This document shows positions 26,737 through 36,420 of a stretch of DNA of 54,291 bases, in pieces (the first letter of the stretch is position 1; each line of letters begins with the position of its first letter). Source of the DNA: Methanocalculus chunghsingensis. Its GTDB lineage: Archaea > Halobacteriota > Methanomicrobia > Methanomicrobiales > Methanocorpusculaceae. Position numbers and translations under genes: made by a program. A model generated the notes under the pieces. The model was not told the DNA's origin, searched no databases, and saw only the letters and a program-made list of their open reading frames with translations. The stretch is from assembly GCF_018132105.1 (NCBI RefSeq), contig NZ_JWHL01000016.1, positions 1 to 54,291 on the forward strand, given 5' to 3'.

Positions 26737-28542
26737 ATGGAAACAGATGATATCATTGCAAGAATCTCCCAAAAACTGAAGGCCCAGGGGATCGAACCCC
26801 GGCCGGAGAAGATCGCATCAAAGATCAACCGTCTCGTCACCGAGTTTGGTGTGCCGCCGTCCGAGGCGGAACGGACAATTCTGCAGGACACATTTAAGGA
26901 ACATGGTATCGAGCAGCCAAAGCCGTCTGCGCCTTCTTCTGATGCTGTTGGTATCGGCACACTCGTCCCCGGCGAATGGGTGACGGTGGAGGGAAAGGTC
27001 GTCTCGGTAACTGAGCCTCCCTCCCCGGCGGTTGCACAGACCGGGGTGATCGCTGATGATACTGGTGCTGTCAGGTTCGTCATCTTTGCAAAGAATGCTC
27101 CCGCACTCCTCAGGGTCGGGGAATGGTTCAGGCTTGAAAGCGCAGTCGTCGATGAGTTCCGGGGTCTGGCGAACCTGAAGATTCATGCGGGGACGACGGT
27201 CACTCCGATCAACGACGATCGTCCTCTCACCCCGGAGATCACCAGGATTGCCGATCTCCGCCCTGGCATTGCTTCAGTCACCGCGAAAATTGTCCAGGAC
27301 TGGGAGGTCCGCCATGACCGGATGCTTCAGACCGGACTCCTCGGGGACGAGAGCGGGACGATGAAGTTCGTCATCTGGAAGGGTGGCAGCGACCGGAAGC
27401 TTGAGCCTGATACGGCCTATACCTTCGCGTATGTTCCTGTTGAGGAGTATAACGGCCGCCTCTCCCTCACCATCGATCCGGCATCATGTACGCCTGTGGA
27501 TTCGGAGATCGCTGTTTCTGCCGGACCTGCCGGATCTGAAGAACCCATGCCCCTGTTTGAAGGAAAGATAATCTCTGTCCGTCATGTCGGATCCGAGACT
27601 GTCCGGGAGAGCGGGATCATCGCAACCCCGGATGGTGCATATGCATTTACCATCTGGGGAGATGCCCAAATCCCGGCACTGGAACAGGGAAACTGGTATG
27701 CAATCGAAGGGGCGACGAAGGGGATGTTCCGGGGTGCTCCACGGATATCCATCAATCAGGATGCGGTACTCAGTCCGGTTGAAGATCGTTTCCTCCCCCC
27801 GCCTCCGGCAACCCCGGTTGCTGATCTCGCCCCCGGTATTGCGACCGTCAGGGTGAAACTCGCGCAGGAGTGGGAGAGCAGAAGCGAACGGATGCTCCAG
27901 GCCGGCCTGGTCGGGGATGAGACCGGTGTCATCAAGTTCGTTATCTGGGATGGCGAAGGTGTTGAGCAGATTCAGGAGAATATCGTCTATACCTTCTTCT
28001 ATGCCGCTGTTGAGGAGTATAACGGAAGGCTCTCTCTTGATCTGACACACGCGACCCCTCTCCCGGATGAAGATGCTGATATTGAGGTCTCCCGTGGTGG
28101 GAAATCGATCTCAGGAGCTCTCGTTCATATCGCATCCGGATCAGGGATTGTCAAACGCTGCCCGGTGGAAGGATGTAATCGTGTTCTCTCCAGGCAGAAC
28201 TTCTGTCCTGTTCATGAGTTCCAGCCCGGCTTCCAGTACGATCTCCGGATCCGGGGTACGCTGGATGATGGCCAGACCGCCCATAACCTCCTCATCCAGC
28301 GTGAAGCAGTCGAGAAGCTCTTCTCGATGACCCTTGCAGAGGCACAGGATATCGCCGAGAACCAGCCGCTTGGTGCTGATGAGGTTGCCCGGCAGCTTGG
28401 TGATCGGGCACTCGGCAGGTACCTCACCGTCACCGGCCGGGAGTTTGAAGGGCTCTTCATTGCATTTGATGCAAAATGGCTCTTTTTTGATCCCGCCAGG
28501 CATACTGCTCTTATCAATCGTGCAGGAGGTGATCTCGCATGA
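26737..28542 (+). CDS. rpa: Replication protein A, multi-OB single-stranded DNA-binding protein
   Basis: Coats single-stranded DNA in replication, repair and recombination. About 601 residues: a helical N-terminal part (1-65), then four OB folds. The second and fourth are close repeats ('LRPGIASVTAKIVQDWE' and 'LAPGIATVRVKLAQEWE', each with a 'G-DE-G-KFVIW' strand), which suggests internal duplication. A zinc finger C-x4-C-x8-C-x2-H ('CPVEGCNRVLSRQNFCPVH') starts the C-terminal domain. The ATG at 26737 is preferred to 26722, because GGAG (26727-26730) is correctly spaced only for the former. The stop overlaps the next gene (ATGA), its usual partner. Confidence 0.93.
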   Translation: METDDIIARISQKLKAQGIEPRPEKIASKINRLVTEFGVPPSEAERTILQDTFKEHGIEQPKPSAPSSDAVGIGTLVPGEWVTVEGKVVSVTEPPSPAVAQTGVIADDTGAVRFVIFAKNAPALLRVGEWFRLESAVVDEFRGLANLKIHAGTTVTPINDDRPLTPEITRIADLRPGIASVTAKIVQDWEVRHDRMLQTGLLGDESGTMKFVIWKGGSDRKLEPDTAYTFAYVPVEEYNGRLSLTIDPASCTPVDSEIAVSAGPAGSEEPMPLFEGKIISVRHVGSETVRESGIIATPDGAYAFTIWGDAQIPALEQGNWYAIEGATKGMFRGAPRISINQDAVLSPVEDRFLPPPPATPVADLAPGIATVRVKLAQEWESRSERMLQAGLVGDETGVIKFVIWDGEGVEQIQENIVYTFFYAAVEEYNGRLSLDLTHATPLPDEDADIEVSRGGKSISGALVHIASGSGIVKRCPVEGCNRVLSRQNFCPVHEFQPGFQYDLRIRGTLDDGQTAHNLLIQREAVEKLFSMTLAEAQDIAENQPLGADEVARQLGDRALGRYLTVTGREFEGLFIAFDAKWLFFDPARHTALINRAGGDLA

Positions 28543-29108
28543 CCGAGCGTTTCCAGAATTATGTCCGTGAACCCGCAAAGCGGGTCTTTGCAGCAGAGAT
28601 GCGGGATGCCCGCCACTCCTTCCGTGTCGGTGATGACGAGAAGAGTCCGACGTATCTCCTCCTCCCCACCGGAGAGCGGTGCAACCGGGTCTTCATCGTC
28701 GGATCACTCACCCAGAAAGAGAGGGTTGGTGAACAGAACAGCATGTACCGGGCACGGGTCGCTGATCCCTCCGGGACGTTCTTCATCACCGCCGGATCCT
28801 ATCAACCTGAGGCGATGCAGCAGGTTGCCAGGATCGAACCACCCGCCTTCGTGGCAGTCGTTGGAAAACCAAACGCCTATGAGACCCCGGACGGGAAGGT
28901 CCTCATCTCGATTCGGGCCGAGACGGTCACCCCGGTTGACCGGGATATCCGGGATCTCTGGGTTCTTGATGCTGCCGATGCAACCCTTGACCGGATCGAT
29001 GCGTTTGGCGATAGCCAGGATGCGGAGACGGCACGGGCAGAGTACAATCCCAACCTTGCATCCTATAAAAAGATGGTCTATGATGCCCTTACGGCCATCA
29101 GACAATAA
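28539..29108 (+). CDS. RPA-associated OB-fold protein
   Basis: 189 residues, coupled to rpa by a 4-base overlap. This is the archaeal RPA-associated protein family (COG3390 type). 'REPAKRVFAAEMRDA', 'CNRVFIVGSLTQKER', 'YRARVADPSGTFFITAGSYQPEA' and 'AVVGKPNAYE' show a single OB fold, followed by a helical C-terminus. In other euryarchaea such proteins form a complex with RPA and help load or modulate it. It appears complete. Transcription runs towards the remnant shikimate kinase gene on the other strand. Confidence 0.88.
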   Translation: MTERFQNYVREPAKRVFAAEMRDARHSFRVGDDEKSPTYLLLPTGERCNRVFIVGSLTQKERVGEQNSMYRARVADPSGTFFITAGSYQPEAMQQVARIEPPAFVAVVGKPNAYETPDGKVLISIRAETVTPVDRDIRDLWVLDAADATLDRIDAFGDSQDAETARAEYNPNLASYKKMVYDALTAIRQ

Positions 29109-29109
29109 C

Positions 29110-29556
29110 TTTTTTCTCTGGCTGACGAGGTCGATGACCTTCCTGACCATGGCCTCCAAATCCTCACCCGCTGATATGATGGTGAGATCTGCATATGTCT
29201 CGTATAACGGAGCCCGTTGATTGTACATCTCCCGGAGACTCTGGTTTGGAAGGAGCATGATCCCCCTTGGTGGTGATATTGTTAAGTCTCTTCTCCATCT
29301 CTTCACAGGAGATCGCCAGGTACACAACGATACCTCCTGCCTTCAGGCGATTCATCGCCTCTTCCTCGATCCGCCTGAAGGTACCCGGCCCATCTTCGTC
29401 AAAGATCTCCTGGAGCATCCTCCCGGTCTCTTCCTGTATCAGGATGTCGGTGTCGATGAACTGCATGCCGAGTGTCTTTGCAAGGATGACGCTAACCGTA
29501 CTCTTCCCCGCACCCGGCATCCCGATAAGAATGATGTTCCGCTGCTCTCTACTCAT
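29110..29556 (-). pseudogene. aroK: Shikimate kinase (AroK-type) pseudogene
   Basis: The frame from 29556 encodes an intact P-loop ('GMPGAGKST') and 'FIDTDILIQEETG', then runs from 'EEEAMNRLKA' straight into 'GGIVVYLAISCEEMEKRL'. About 25 residues that should carry the GGGS shikimate-binding motif are missing. At 29262-29266 a run of five Gs (minus strand) shifts the frame; with one G fewer the product continues as 'KGIMLLPNQSLREM', 'RAPLYETYADLTI', the proper family C-terminus. After 'QRKKLL', near 29105, that frame has no early stop and runs into rpa-partner sequence. Three lesions indicate a dead gene, although the G-run alone could be a sequencing error. Confidence 0.8.
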
Positions 29557-29669
29557 GGTTGTATCCGAGGCTCTATGATATTTAATTAAAAATATTATAA
29601 TTTTAAAAACTAATTAACAATGCTTATCTACGATCCACATTCAGTATCGTATTGTGGATGGATGATCGG

Positions 29670-31208
29670 ATGGGAAAGAGACTTGGAATCATTATACTGA
29701 CGTTGATCATACTTCTCCTCATTGCGGCTGCAGGATGTACCGCAAGAGAGGGGTCTGAACCTGGATCGGGAGCTTCTGATCTCCTGATTGTAACGGAAGA
29801 GAACCCGCCATACAACTATCTTGATGCAGACGGTGAGGTGGCGGGGCGATCAACAGAGGTGGTACGTGAAATTCTTGCACGGCTTCATGATACTGCTCCA
29901 ATTGAGGTACTTCCCTGGAGTGATGCCTACGAACTGGCACTCAGCAGACCCGATGTCGTACTCTTTTCAGCAGCAAGAACACCTGAGCGGGACCCGCTCT
30001 TCTCATGGGTCGGCCCGATCGGAAAGCAGGGCTTCGTCTTCTATGCACCCGGTCATTCAGGGATTGAAGTCTCGGGTGTTAACGAGATTCAGAATATGTA
30101 TACCGTCGGAGTCGTCAGAGATGACTGGAGGCACCAGTACCTTGTCAAACAGGGCTTTGAGAATCTGGTTCTGTACCCTGATGACATCATGGCAATACGG
30201 GGGGTTCATGAAGGGGAGTCTGATCTCTGGTTTGGGAGCAGTGATTCCATCAATCCTCTCTCCCTTGCCGCAGGATTGGAGCCAACAGATCTTGCTCCCG
30301 TCTATATCCTTCGCGAAATTGAATTATATATCGCCTTTAACAAAGAGACAGACGAGGGAATCATCCGGAGATGGCAGAGAGCCCTTGATGATATGAAGAA
30401 GGACGGGACATTCGATGAGATTACCACACGGGAACAGCTCATTATGTACGTCCCGCTTGCAGGGGTGAGCGGGGCCGGGAAAGAGGCACTCACTCTGTTC
30501 ATCTCAAAAGCAGAGGGAAGAGTTACCGGAACGGCTGATACACTCCGTCTCCTTGCCGGAACGTCGGATATTCAGTCAGGTGAGATGGATCGTATCCAGC
30601 CTGTTCTTACAAACCTCAAGGCAAATGATCAGACCTCAACCTTCGTCTTCATTTCGTCTGATGGAACCTGGTATCAGGCTGGTGATCAAATGCCACGACA
30701 TAATGCAGGTACTCTCCCTTACTTCTCCACCCTGATGGCAGGCACTCCGATCACCGGAAAGGTGATCACCGACCCGGTGACCGGTCGTGAGGCCGCTGTT
30801 GTCACGGTTCCGGTTATGAGCGGTACGAATGTTATCGGAGCGCTTGGGGCACGAATCGATCTTGTGGCTCTCTCCAGATCATTAAACGATGATCTCTCGC
30901 TTGATGGAAGAGCCTACTTCTCTGCAGTGACCGAAGACGGGGTTGTCGCCCTGCATACGCATACTGAGAAGATTGGCGTCTCTGCTCCTTCCGGTACGGA
31001 TACCTTCTCAGAAGCGACACGGAGAATCATTCAGGAGACAAAAGGAGAGGTGGGATATTACGAGGATGGCATCTATTATCAGGCTGCATTCCAGGAATCG
31101 GCGATAACCGGATGGCATTTCATCATCGCTGAACAGGGAACCCCCCCCATCCCGCCAGAGACACGAGCGGAAGAGGAACTCAAAAATCTCCTCGCTATGA
31201 ACGATTAA
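29670..31208 (+). CDS. Lipoprotein with solute-binding (SBP_bac_3) domain fused to a Cache domain
   Basis: A secreted, lipid-anchored protein of about 512 residues. A signal peptide ends in the lipobox 'LLIAAAGC'. Residues 35-270 form a family-3 solute-binding domain ('DLLIVTEENPPYNYLDADGE', 'VGVVRDDWRHQYL'). Residues about 275-500 form a double-Cache sensor domain ('TFVFISSDGTWYQAG', 'GVVALHTHTEKIGVSAPS'). There is no second membrane helix, transporter or kinase domain, so it must report to a partner. In-frame starts at 29652 (TTG), 29658 and 29670 are possible; 29670 gives the cleanest signal peptide. A terminator follows, then a REC/GAF kinase gene on the same strand. Confidence 0.85.
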   Translation: MGKRLGIIILTLIILLLIAAAGCTAREGSEPGSGASDLLIVTEENPPYNYLDADGEVAGRSTEVVREILARLHDTAPIEVLPWSDAYELALSRPDVVLFSAARTPERDPLFSWVGPIGKQGFVFYAPGHSGIEVSGVNEIQNMYTVGVVRDDWRHQYLVKQGFENLVLYPDDIMAIRGVHEGESDLWFGSSDSINPLSLAAGLEPTDLAPVYILREIELYIAFNKETDEGIIRRWQRALDDMKKDGTFDEITTREQLIMYVPLAGVSGAGKEALTLFISKAEGRVTGTADTLRLLAGTSDIQSGEMDRIQPVLTNLKANDQTSTFVFISSDGTWYQAGDQMPRHNAGTLPYFSTLMAGTPITGKVITDPVTGREAAVVTVPVMSGTNVIGALGARIDLVALSRSLNDDLSLDGRAYFSAVTEDGVVALHTHTEKIGVSAPSGTDTFSEATRRIIQETKGEVGYYEDGIYYQAAFQESAITGWHFIIAEQGTPPIPPETRAEEELKNLLAMND

Positions 31209-31220
31209 GTCCTTCTTTGG

Positions 31221-31250
31221 TACGCGATCCTCGGATCCGCGTATCTTTTT
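31221..31250 (+). terminator. Hairpin and T-run terminator after the lipoprotein gene
   Basis: TACGCG (31221-31226) and CGCGTA (31238-31243), extended by ATCC/GGAT, form a 10-bp stem with one bulge and a two-base loop. Five Ts follow (31246-31250). It begins 12 bases after the stop. It should separate the lipoprotein gene from the kinase gene at 31342, at least partly. Confidence 0.65.
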
Positions 31251-31341
31251 ATTCTGTGATCCGAATGCATAAACCCGGAGGTGCAGGTGACGGGCCTGAC
31301 CATGTCGGAACCATTAATCTACCAGAGGGTGCTGATCTGTT

Positions 31342-34300
31342 ATGAACACACCCGGAGCAGGGCATCAGCAGTACACCCTCCTCTATATTGATGATGAGCC
31401 TGCTCTCCTTGAGATTGGCAGGCTCTTCCTTGAGAGGTCCGGGGATTTCATTGTGACGACGGTTGGGAGTGCTGAGGATGCGGTCCGGCTCCTCGTTGAT
31501 CATCGTTTTGATGCGATCGTCTCTGACTATCTCCTCTCCGGCATGCATGGGATCGATCTTCTCCGGCATCTCAGATCAACAGGTGATACCACCCCGTTTA
31601 TTCTCCTCACTGCGAGGGGGAGGGAAGATCTGGTGATCGAGGCGGTGGATGAGGGCGTTGACTATTACGTCCAGAAGAGCGGCTCCCCATCCGCCTGGTC
31701 TGCTGATCTTATTCGGAAGATTCATGATGCCATCGTCAGGAGACGAATGCGTGCGGGTATTGATAACAGGCAGACCTTTCAGGATAGCCTGATGAGGATA
31801 GCAGCAGGTTTCGTCGGCCAGGAAGATTTTGATACGGTCATGAATGAGGCGCTCTCCGAGATCGGTACCTTCTCGGGAGCATCACGGTCGTATATCTTTC
31901 TTTTCCGGCAGGATCAGCCGGTGATGGATAACACCCATGAATGGTGCCGGGAAGGCGTATCCCATGAGATGGAAAATCTCCAGGGTATTCCAAGGGCCTC
32001 TGTCCCATGGTGGATGGAGCGGCTCACCAGAGGGGAGGATATCAGGATCCCGAAGATCTCCCTCCTCCCCAATGAGGCTTCGGCAGAGAAGGAGCTGCTT
32101 CTGGCGCAGGGGATCGAATCGCTCATCGTCCTCCCACTCACCGTGAAAGGATTGCTCATCGGATTTATTGGTCTTGATAATGTCTTTTCGGGCTGGGGCT
32201 GGTCGGATGAGGATATCCGGCTTCTCCGTATCAGTGCCAATCTTATTGCAGGCGCGATTGAACGGGAGAGAAAGCAGCATGACCTTCAGGTGATGAATGC
32301 TGAGCTTCAGGCCGCAGAGGAGGAGATGCGGGTGCAGCTGGATGAGCTGGTGGAGACTCATACGGCGCTCTGGAAGAGTGAACGGCATCTGAAGCACCGT
32401 CTTGCTTTCGAGAAGGTGATCGGACGAATCTCCTCCTCCTTCGTCCATTGCAATGATGCCGATCCTGCTGCTGATCAGGCACTTGCTGAGTTTGGAGCAT
32501 TCTGTCATGCAAGCCGGGCGTGTATCATCGTTCTCCGTGAAAGTGAGCAGTTCATGGACAATATCTCCGAATGGTGCGCCGATGATCTCTCTCCTGTGAT
32601 CAACCCTCTCCAGGGGATCCCGGCAGATGCCTGTCCCTGGCTGATGGAGAAGATGAGGAACAATGAGATCATCCATATCACGGAAACCTCCCGGATGCCA
32701 CCGGAGGCGATTGCAGAAAAGAAACTCCTCCTCTCCCAGGGAATCCAGGCGATGATAGTGCTTCCGCTTCTGATCAAAGGCGGGTTCATCGGATATATCG
32801 GACTTGAGTATGCGGCCACCCCCCGGAAATGGTCAGATGAGGATCTCGAGCTCCTCCGTATCGCATCCGAACTCTTTGCGAGTGCGATTGAGCAGAGGAG
32901 ATCGGATCTGTTGCTCAGGCGGAGGATGGAGTTTGAACATCTCATAACGACCATCTCATCAGCGTTTGTTGGTGCTGATCCCAGTGATACGGACGATCTC
33001 ATTAATGATACCCTCGTCTCGATCGGCCGGTTCACCGGGGTTGATCGCGCCTATGTATTTCTGCTGAAAGAGAATGGCGATACAATCGAGAATACGCACG
33101 AATGGTGTGCTGAGGGGATAAGACCGGAGATACAGGATCTCGGGAATCTCGCCTATCTGGAGGTGATGCCATGGTTTACTGAAAAGATCCTGAATGGCGA
33201 GATCGTCTCGGTCTCTGATATCAATAAACTTCCAGGGGATGCTCTTTCTGAACGGAGATACTGTGGGATGCATGGTGTCCAATCGCTCATCCTTCTCCCG
33301 ATCAGGATCGGGAGGCGGATCTTTGGGATCCTCGGTTTTGATTCTGTCAGGACGATCCGAACCTGGACAGAGGATGATCAGACCCTCATCTCAATAGTCA
33401 GCGATATCATCGCTCATGCCATCAATAAGAGAGAGGCTGCTCTTGCACTCAGGGAGAGTCAGGAGAGGCTCCAGATGGCTCTCTCCGCATCCGGAACAGG
33501 GATGTGGGAACTCGATCTCCCCTCCATGAGCCTCTCGTTTGACGATCATGCAGCAGCCATATTCGGATATAATGACGGACGGTTTTTCGCAGAATCAATT
33601 GACTGGAAGAGGTTCACACATCCGGATGACATCCCCGACGTAACCAGGATCATCAATGACTATCTTGAGGGGAGGCGGACACTCTTTGAGACCGAACATC
33701 GGATGCGGCATGGAGATGGCACCTGGATCTGGATCTCCGGCATAGGTAAAATTACCCGTTGGCATCCTGACGGGCTGCCACTTCGTCTCTCCGGAACCCT
33801 GCATGATATAACCCGGCGAAAAGAGATGGATGAGGCATTGCACAAGCGTGAGGAACTGGAAAGGAATAAGAACCGGATTCTGACGATGCTTGTGATGCAG
33901 GAGGATCTCGATCTGATTCTGGATGCCATTGTACTCCAGATGGAAAGGAGCGATCCCTCAATACATGGATCTATTCTGCTGTTTGATGAGGCCCGGCAAT
34001 GCCTGGTACATACCTCTGCACCGAATCTGCCTGATGAGTACAATGCATTGCTGCAGCCAGGCCTTCCGATCGGCCCGGATGTCGGTTCCTGCGGTTCGGC
34101 GGCGTATCTCCGGGATCGGGTGGTGGTGGCGGATATCCGGAACAGCCCACGGTGGACTCCGTATCCGGATTTTGTAAGGGTCACAGAAAAGTATGGTCTC
34201 CTTGCCTGCTGGTCCCAGCCGATCCTCACCTCTGATGGAAAGCTCCTTGGAACCATCGCCAACTATGCGGATGCTCCGGGTGAGCCGGATGAAGCAAATC

Positions 34301-35487
34301 TCCGGGTACTTGAATGGGCGGCTGACGTGGCTGCCCTTGCCATACTGCAGAAACAGGCTGACGATCTCCTCCGCAGACATGCCAAAGAGATCACTGCAGC
34401 ATACGAGGTCCTCGAAGAGCGGGTGAGGGAGCGGACAGCGGATCTGGAAGAGGCGCTCCATCAGCAGAGGATCGCAGAAGAGAGATTTAAAACACTCTTC
34501 CGTGAGATGCTCGACGGATTCGTCCAGCATGAGATCATCTTTAATGAAAAGGGGAAGGCTGTGGATTTCCGGATTACCGCCGTTAATCCGGCTTTTGAGA
34601 AGATGATCGGTATCCCTGCAGATGATATGGAAGGCCAGACGATTCTGGATCTTCTCCCTGAACTCCGGGACTCCTGGGCAGATATATTCCAACAGGTGGC
34701 GGATACCGGAGTCCCGGTCATCTTTGAGAACTGCCTCTCCGATAACCAGCGATGCTTTAAGGTCTCGGCTTTCCGACCGGAACCGGATCAGCTTGCATGC
34801 ATATTTGAGGATATCACGGAAGAGAAGAGGATTGATGAAGAGATGAGGAGATCTCTCCTTGAGAAAGAGGTGCTCATCAAAGAGATCCACCACCGTGTGA
34901 AGAATAACATGCAGGTCGTCTCAGGCCTCCTGACGCTCCAGAGGAAAAATATCAATGATGATACTATCCGGAAACTCTTTTTGGAGAGTGAGAGCCGGAT
35001 CTTCTCACTCGCACTCGTCCATGAGAAGCTCTACCAGTCAAAGAGCCTCTCGCGGATCGAGTACGGGCAGTATCTCTCGACGATGGGAGATTATATCCTC
35101 GGGCTGAGTGAGATCGGCTCTGATGCAGTCTCAATTGAGATTGATGCCCCAGATATCTATCTCTCGATTGAGAAGGCTGTTCCTCTCAGCCTCATCACCA
35201 ATGAATTCATTATGAATTCCTTGAAACATGCCTTCCCTGATGGCCGGAAAGGGAGGATCATCCTCGGGATGAAACGGAAGAGGGATACAATTGTGTACCG
35301 ATATCATGATGATGGCGTTGGCGTACCGGCCGGAGTCGATTATGCAGAAACTTCCTCACTTGGGTTACAGCTGGTTAACAGCCTTGTCATTCAGCTGATG
35401 GGGACAATCTCTATGAACCGGGATCAGGGTACTACCTTTATAATAACATTTCCTGTTGCACCAGATGGAGAGAATCAAAATGAATGA
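31342..35487 (+). CDS. REC-GAFx3-PAS-GAF-PAS HisKA_2-type histidine kinase
   Basis: 1381 residues, soluble. A receiver at 10-130 (D62; the usual MPGM loop is replaced by 'LLSGMHG') is followed by three homologous GAF domains, each with an EWC motif ('NTHEWCREG', 'NISEWCADD', 'NTHEWCAEG'). A PAS_3 domain comes next ('HPDDIPDVTRI'), then a fourth GAF of another type ('GSCGSAAYLRDRVVVADI'), a coiled coil and a last PAS. The kinase is HisKA_2/HWE-like: 'EIHHRVKNNMQVV' with H1184, N-box 'TNEFIMNSLKHAF', 'DDGVGVP' and 'SLGLQLVNSLV'. It thus differs from the TRHD kinases elsewhere in the window. It overlaps the downstream response regulator by 8 bases, strongly suggesting a cognate pair. Confidence 0.92.
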   Translation: MNTPGAGHQQYTLLYIDDEPALLEIGRLFLERSGDFIVTTVGSAEDAVRLLVDHRFDAIVSDYLLSGMHGIDLLRHLRSTGDTTPFILLTARGREDLVIEAVDEGVDYYVQKSGSPSAWSADLIRKIHDAIVRRRMRAGIDNRQTFQDSLMRIAAGFVGQEDFDTVMNEALSEIGTFSGASRSYIFLFRQDQPVMDNTHEWCREGVSHEMENLQGIPRASVPWWMERLTRGEDIRIPKISLLPNEASAEKELLLAQGIESLIVLPLTVKGLLIGFIGLDNVFSGWGWSDEDIRLLRISANLIAGAIERERKQHDLQVMNAELQAAEEEMRVQLDELVETHTALWKSERHLKHRLAFEKVIGRISSSFVHCNDADPAADQALAEFGAFCHASRACIIVLRESEQFMDNISEWCADDLSPVINPLQGIPADACPWLMEKMRNNEIIHITETSRMPPEAIAEKKLLLSQGIQAMIVLPLLIKGGFIGYIGLEYAATPRKWSDEDLELLRIASELFASAIEQRRSDLLLRRRMEFEHLITTISSAFVGADPSDTDDLINDTLVSIGRFTGVDRAYVFLLKENGDTIENTHEWCAEGIRPEIQDLGNLAYLEVMPWFTEKILNGEIVSVSDINKLPGDALSERRYCGMHGVQSLILLPIRIGRRIFGILGFDSVRTIRTWTEDDQTLISIVSDIIAHAINKREAALALRESQERLQMALSASGTGMWELDLPSMSLSFDDHAAAIFGYNDGRFFAESIDWKRFTHPDDIPDVTRIINDYLEGRRTLFETEHRMRHGDGTWIWISGIGKITRWHPDGLPLRLSGTLHDITRRKEMDEALHKREELERNKNRILTMLVMQEDLDLILDAIVLQMERSDPSIHGSILLFDEARQCLVHTSAPNLPDEYNALLQPGLPIGPDVGSCGSAAYLRDRVVVADIRNSPRWTPYPDFVRVTEKYGLLACWSQPILTSDGKLLGTIANYADAPGEPDEANLRVLEWAADVAALAILQKQADDLLRRHAKEITAAYEVLEERVRERTADLEEALHQQRIAEERFKTLFREMLDGFVQHEIIFNEKGKAVDFRITAVNPAFEKMIGIPADDMEGQTILDLLPELRDSWADIFQQVADTGVPVIFENCLSDNQRCFKVSAFRPEPDQLACIFEDITEEKRIDEEMRRSLLEKEVLIKEIHHRVKNNMQVVSGLLTLQRKNINDDTIRKLFLESESRIFSLALVHEKLYQSKSLSRIEYGQYLSTMGDYILGLSEIGSDAVSIEIDAPDIYLSIEKAVPLSLITNEFIMNSLKHAFPDGRKGRIILGMKRKRDTIVYRYHDDGVGVPAGVDYAETSSLGLQLVNSLVIQLMGTISMNRDQGTTFIITFPVAPDGENQNE

Positions 35488-36370
35488 ACCTGCTATATTG
35501 ATCGTTGAAGATGAAGCTGTTACGGCGATGGTTCTCAAGACAAGCCTGACAGAGATGGGGTATTCTGTATGCGGTATTTCCGCGACAGGAGAGCGTGCTG
35601 TTGAGATGGCCGGCGAATTACGCCCGGATCTGATATTAATGGATATTATGCTCGCCGGGAAGATGAACGGAATCGAGGCGGCAGAGCAGATCAAGGAAAA
35701 ATACCGGATACCCCTGATCTTCCTGACCGCATTCAGTGATGATCGGTACATCCATGAGGCCAAACTGACAGAACCGTTTGGATATATCCTCAAGCCTGTA
35801 CGGGAGCTTGAACTTAGGACAACCATCGAGATGGCATTTTATAAGCATGCGATGGAGAAGGTCGTCCGGGAACAGGCGGAGATTATCCGGGTGCTGTTGA
35901 ATGAGACCCGTGATCTCCATTATCTCATGGATAGAGACGGAACGATCCTGACTGCGAATGATGCCCTTGCGAAGCGGGTCGGTATCACGGCGGATGAACT
36001 GATCGGAACAAGCATCCATGATCTTGTCGCATCCGGACATCTCTCCCCGACGATGGCCGCATCAAAACTTCCCTCCCTTGTGAACTGTTGTTCGCTCCGC
36101 TTTGAAGAAGAGTTTGGCGATTGCTGGTTTGATATCGGGATTCATCCGGTCAGCGGCCCGGATGGAGCGATCTCCCAGTATGCAGTCCATATTCATGATA
36201 CATCCCGTGTCAAGGCGATGGAAGGGAAGATGCGGACACTCTCAGAGCTCCTGATGAAGACGCTTTATCCGCAGAAGGGTGAGGATGATGTCAGCCTGGA
36301 TGATCTCCAGGGAGCCGAGGAACTGGATCTGGTTATCAGAGAGATGAAAGAGTCTGATCCTTTCCGGTAG
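35480..36370 (+). CDS. REC-PAS response regulator
   Basis: 296 residues. The receiver at 1-120 has D55 in 'LILMDIMLAGKMNGIEAA', the PdtaR/HWE-associated type in which 'LAGKMNG' replaces MPGMDG. A PAS domain follows at about 140-245 ('HYLMDRDGTILTANDALAKRV'), then a helical tail. No DNA-binding, cyclase or methylesterase domain is present. The ATG at 35480 follows GGAGAG and lies inside the end of the upstream kinase gene, so the two are coupled. It is the natural acceptor for the kinase at 31342; the PAS domain may be the output by dimerisation or ligand control. It converges on ribB. Confidence 0.88.
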   Translation: MNEPAILIVEDEAVTAMVLKTSLTEMGYSVCGISATGERAVEMAGELRPDLILMDIMLAGKMNGIEAAEQIKEKYRIPLIFLTAFSDDRYIHEAKLTEPFGYILKPVRELELRTTIEMAFYKHAMEKVVREQAEIIRVLLNETRDLHYLMDRDGTILTANDALAKRVGITADELIGTSIHDLVASGHLSPTMAASKLPSLVNCCSLRFEEEFGDCWFDIGIHPVSGPDGAISQYAVHIHDTSRVKAMEGKMRTLSELLMKTLYPQKGEDDVSLDDLQGAEELDLVIREMKESDPFR

Positions 36371-36420
36371 ATCAGATCTCTATCTGGTGATAGCGCTCTT
36401 CAATAACAATACCCCGATCC

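Noticed and set aside
28704-29327. Long minus-strand open frame crossing the RPA-partner gene
   Set aside because: Only its first part is meaningful, as the shifted C-terminus of the shikimate kinase remnant. The rest is a shadow of the well-supported plus-strand gene.
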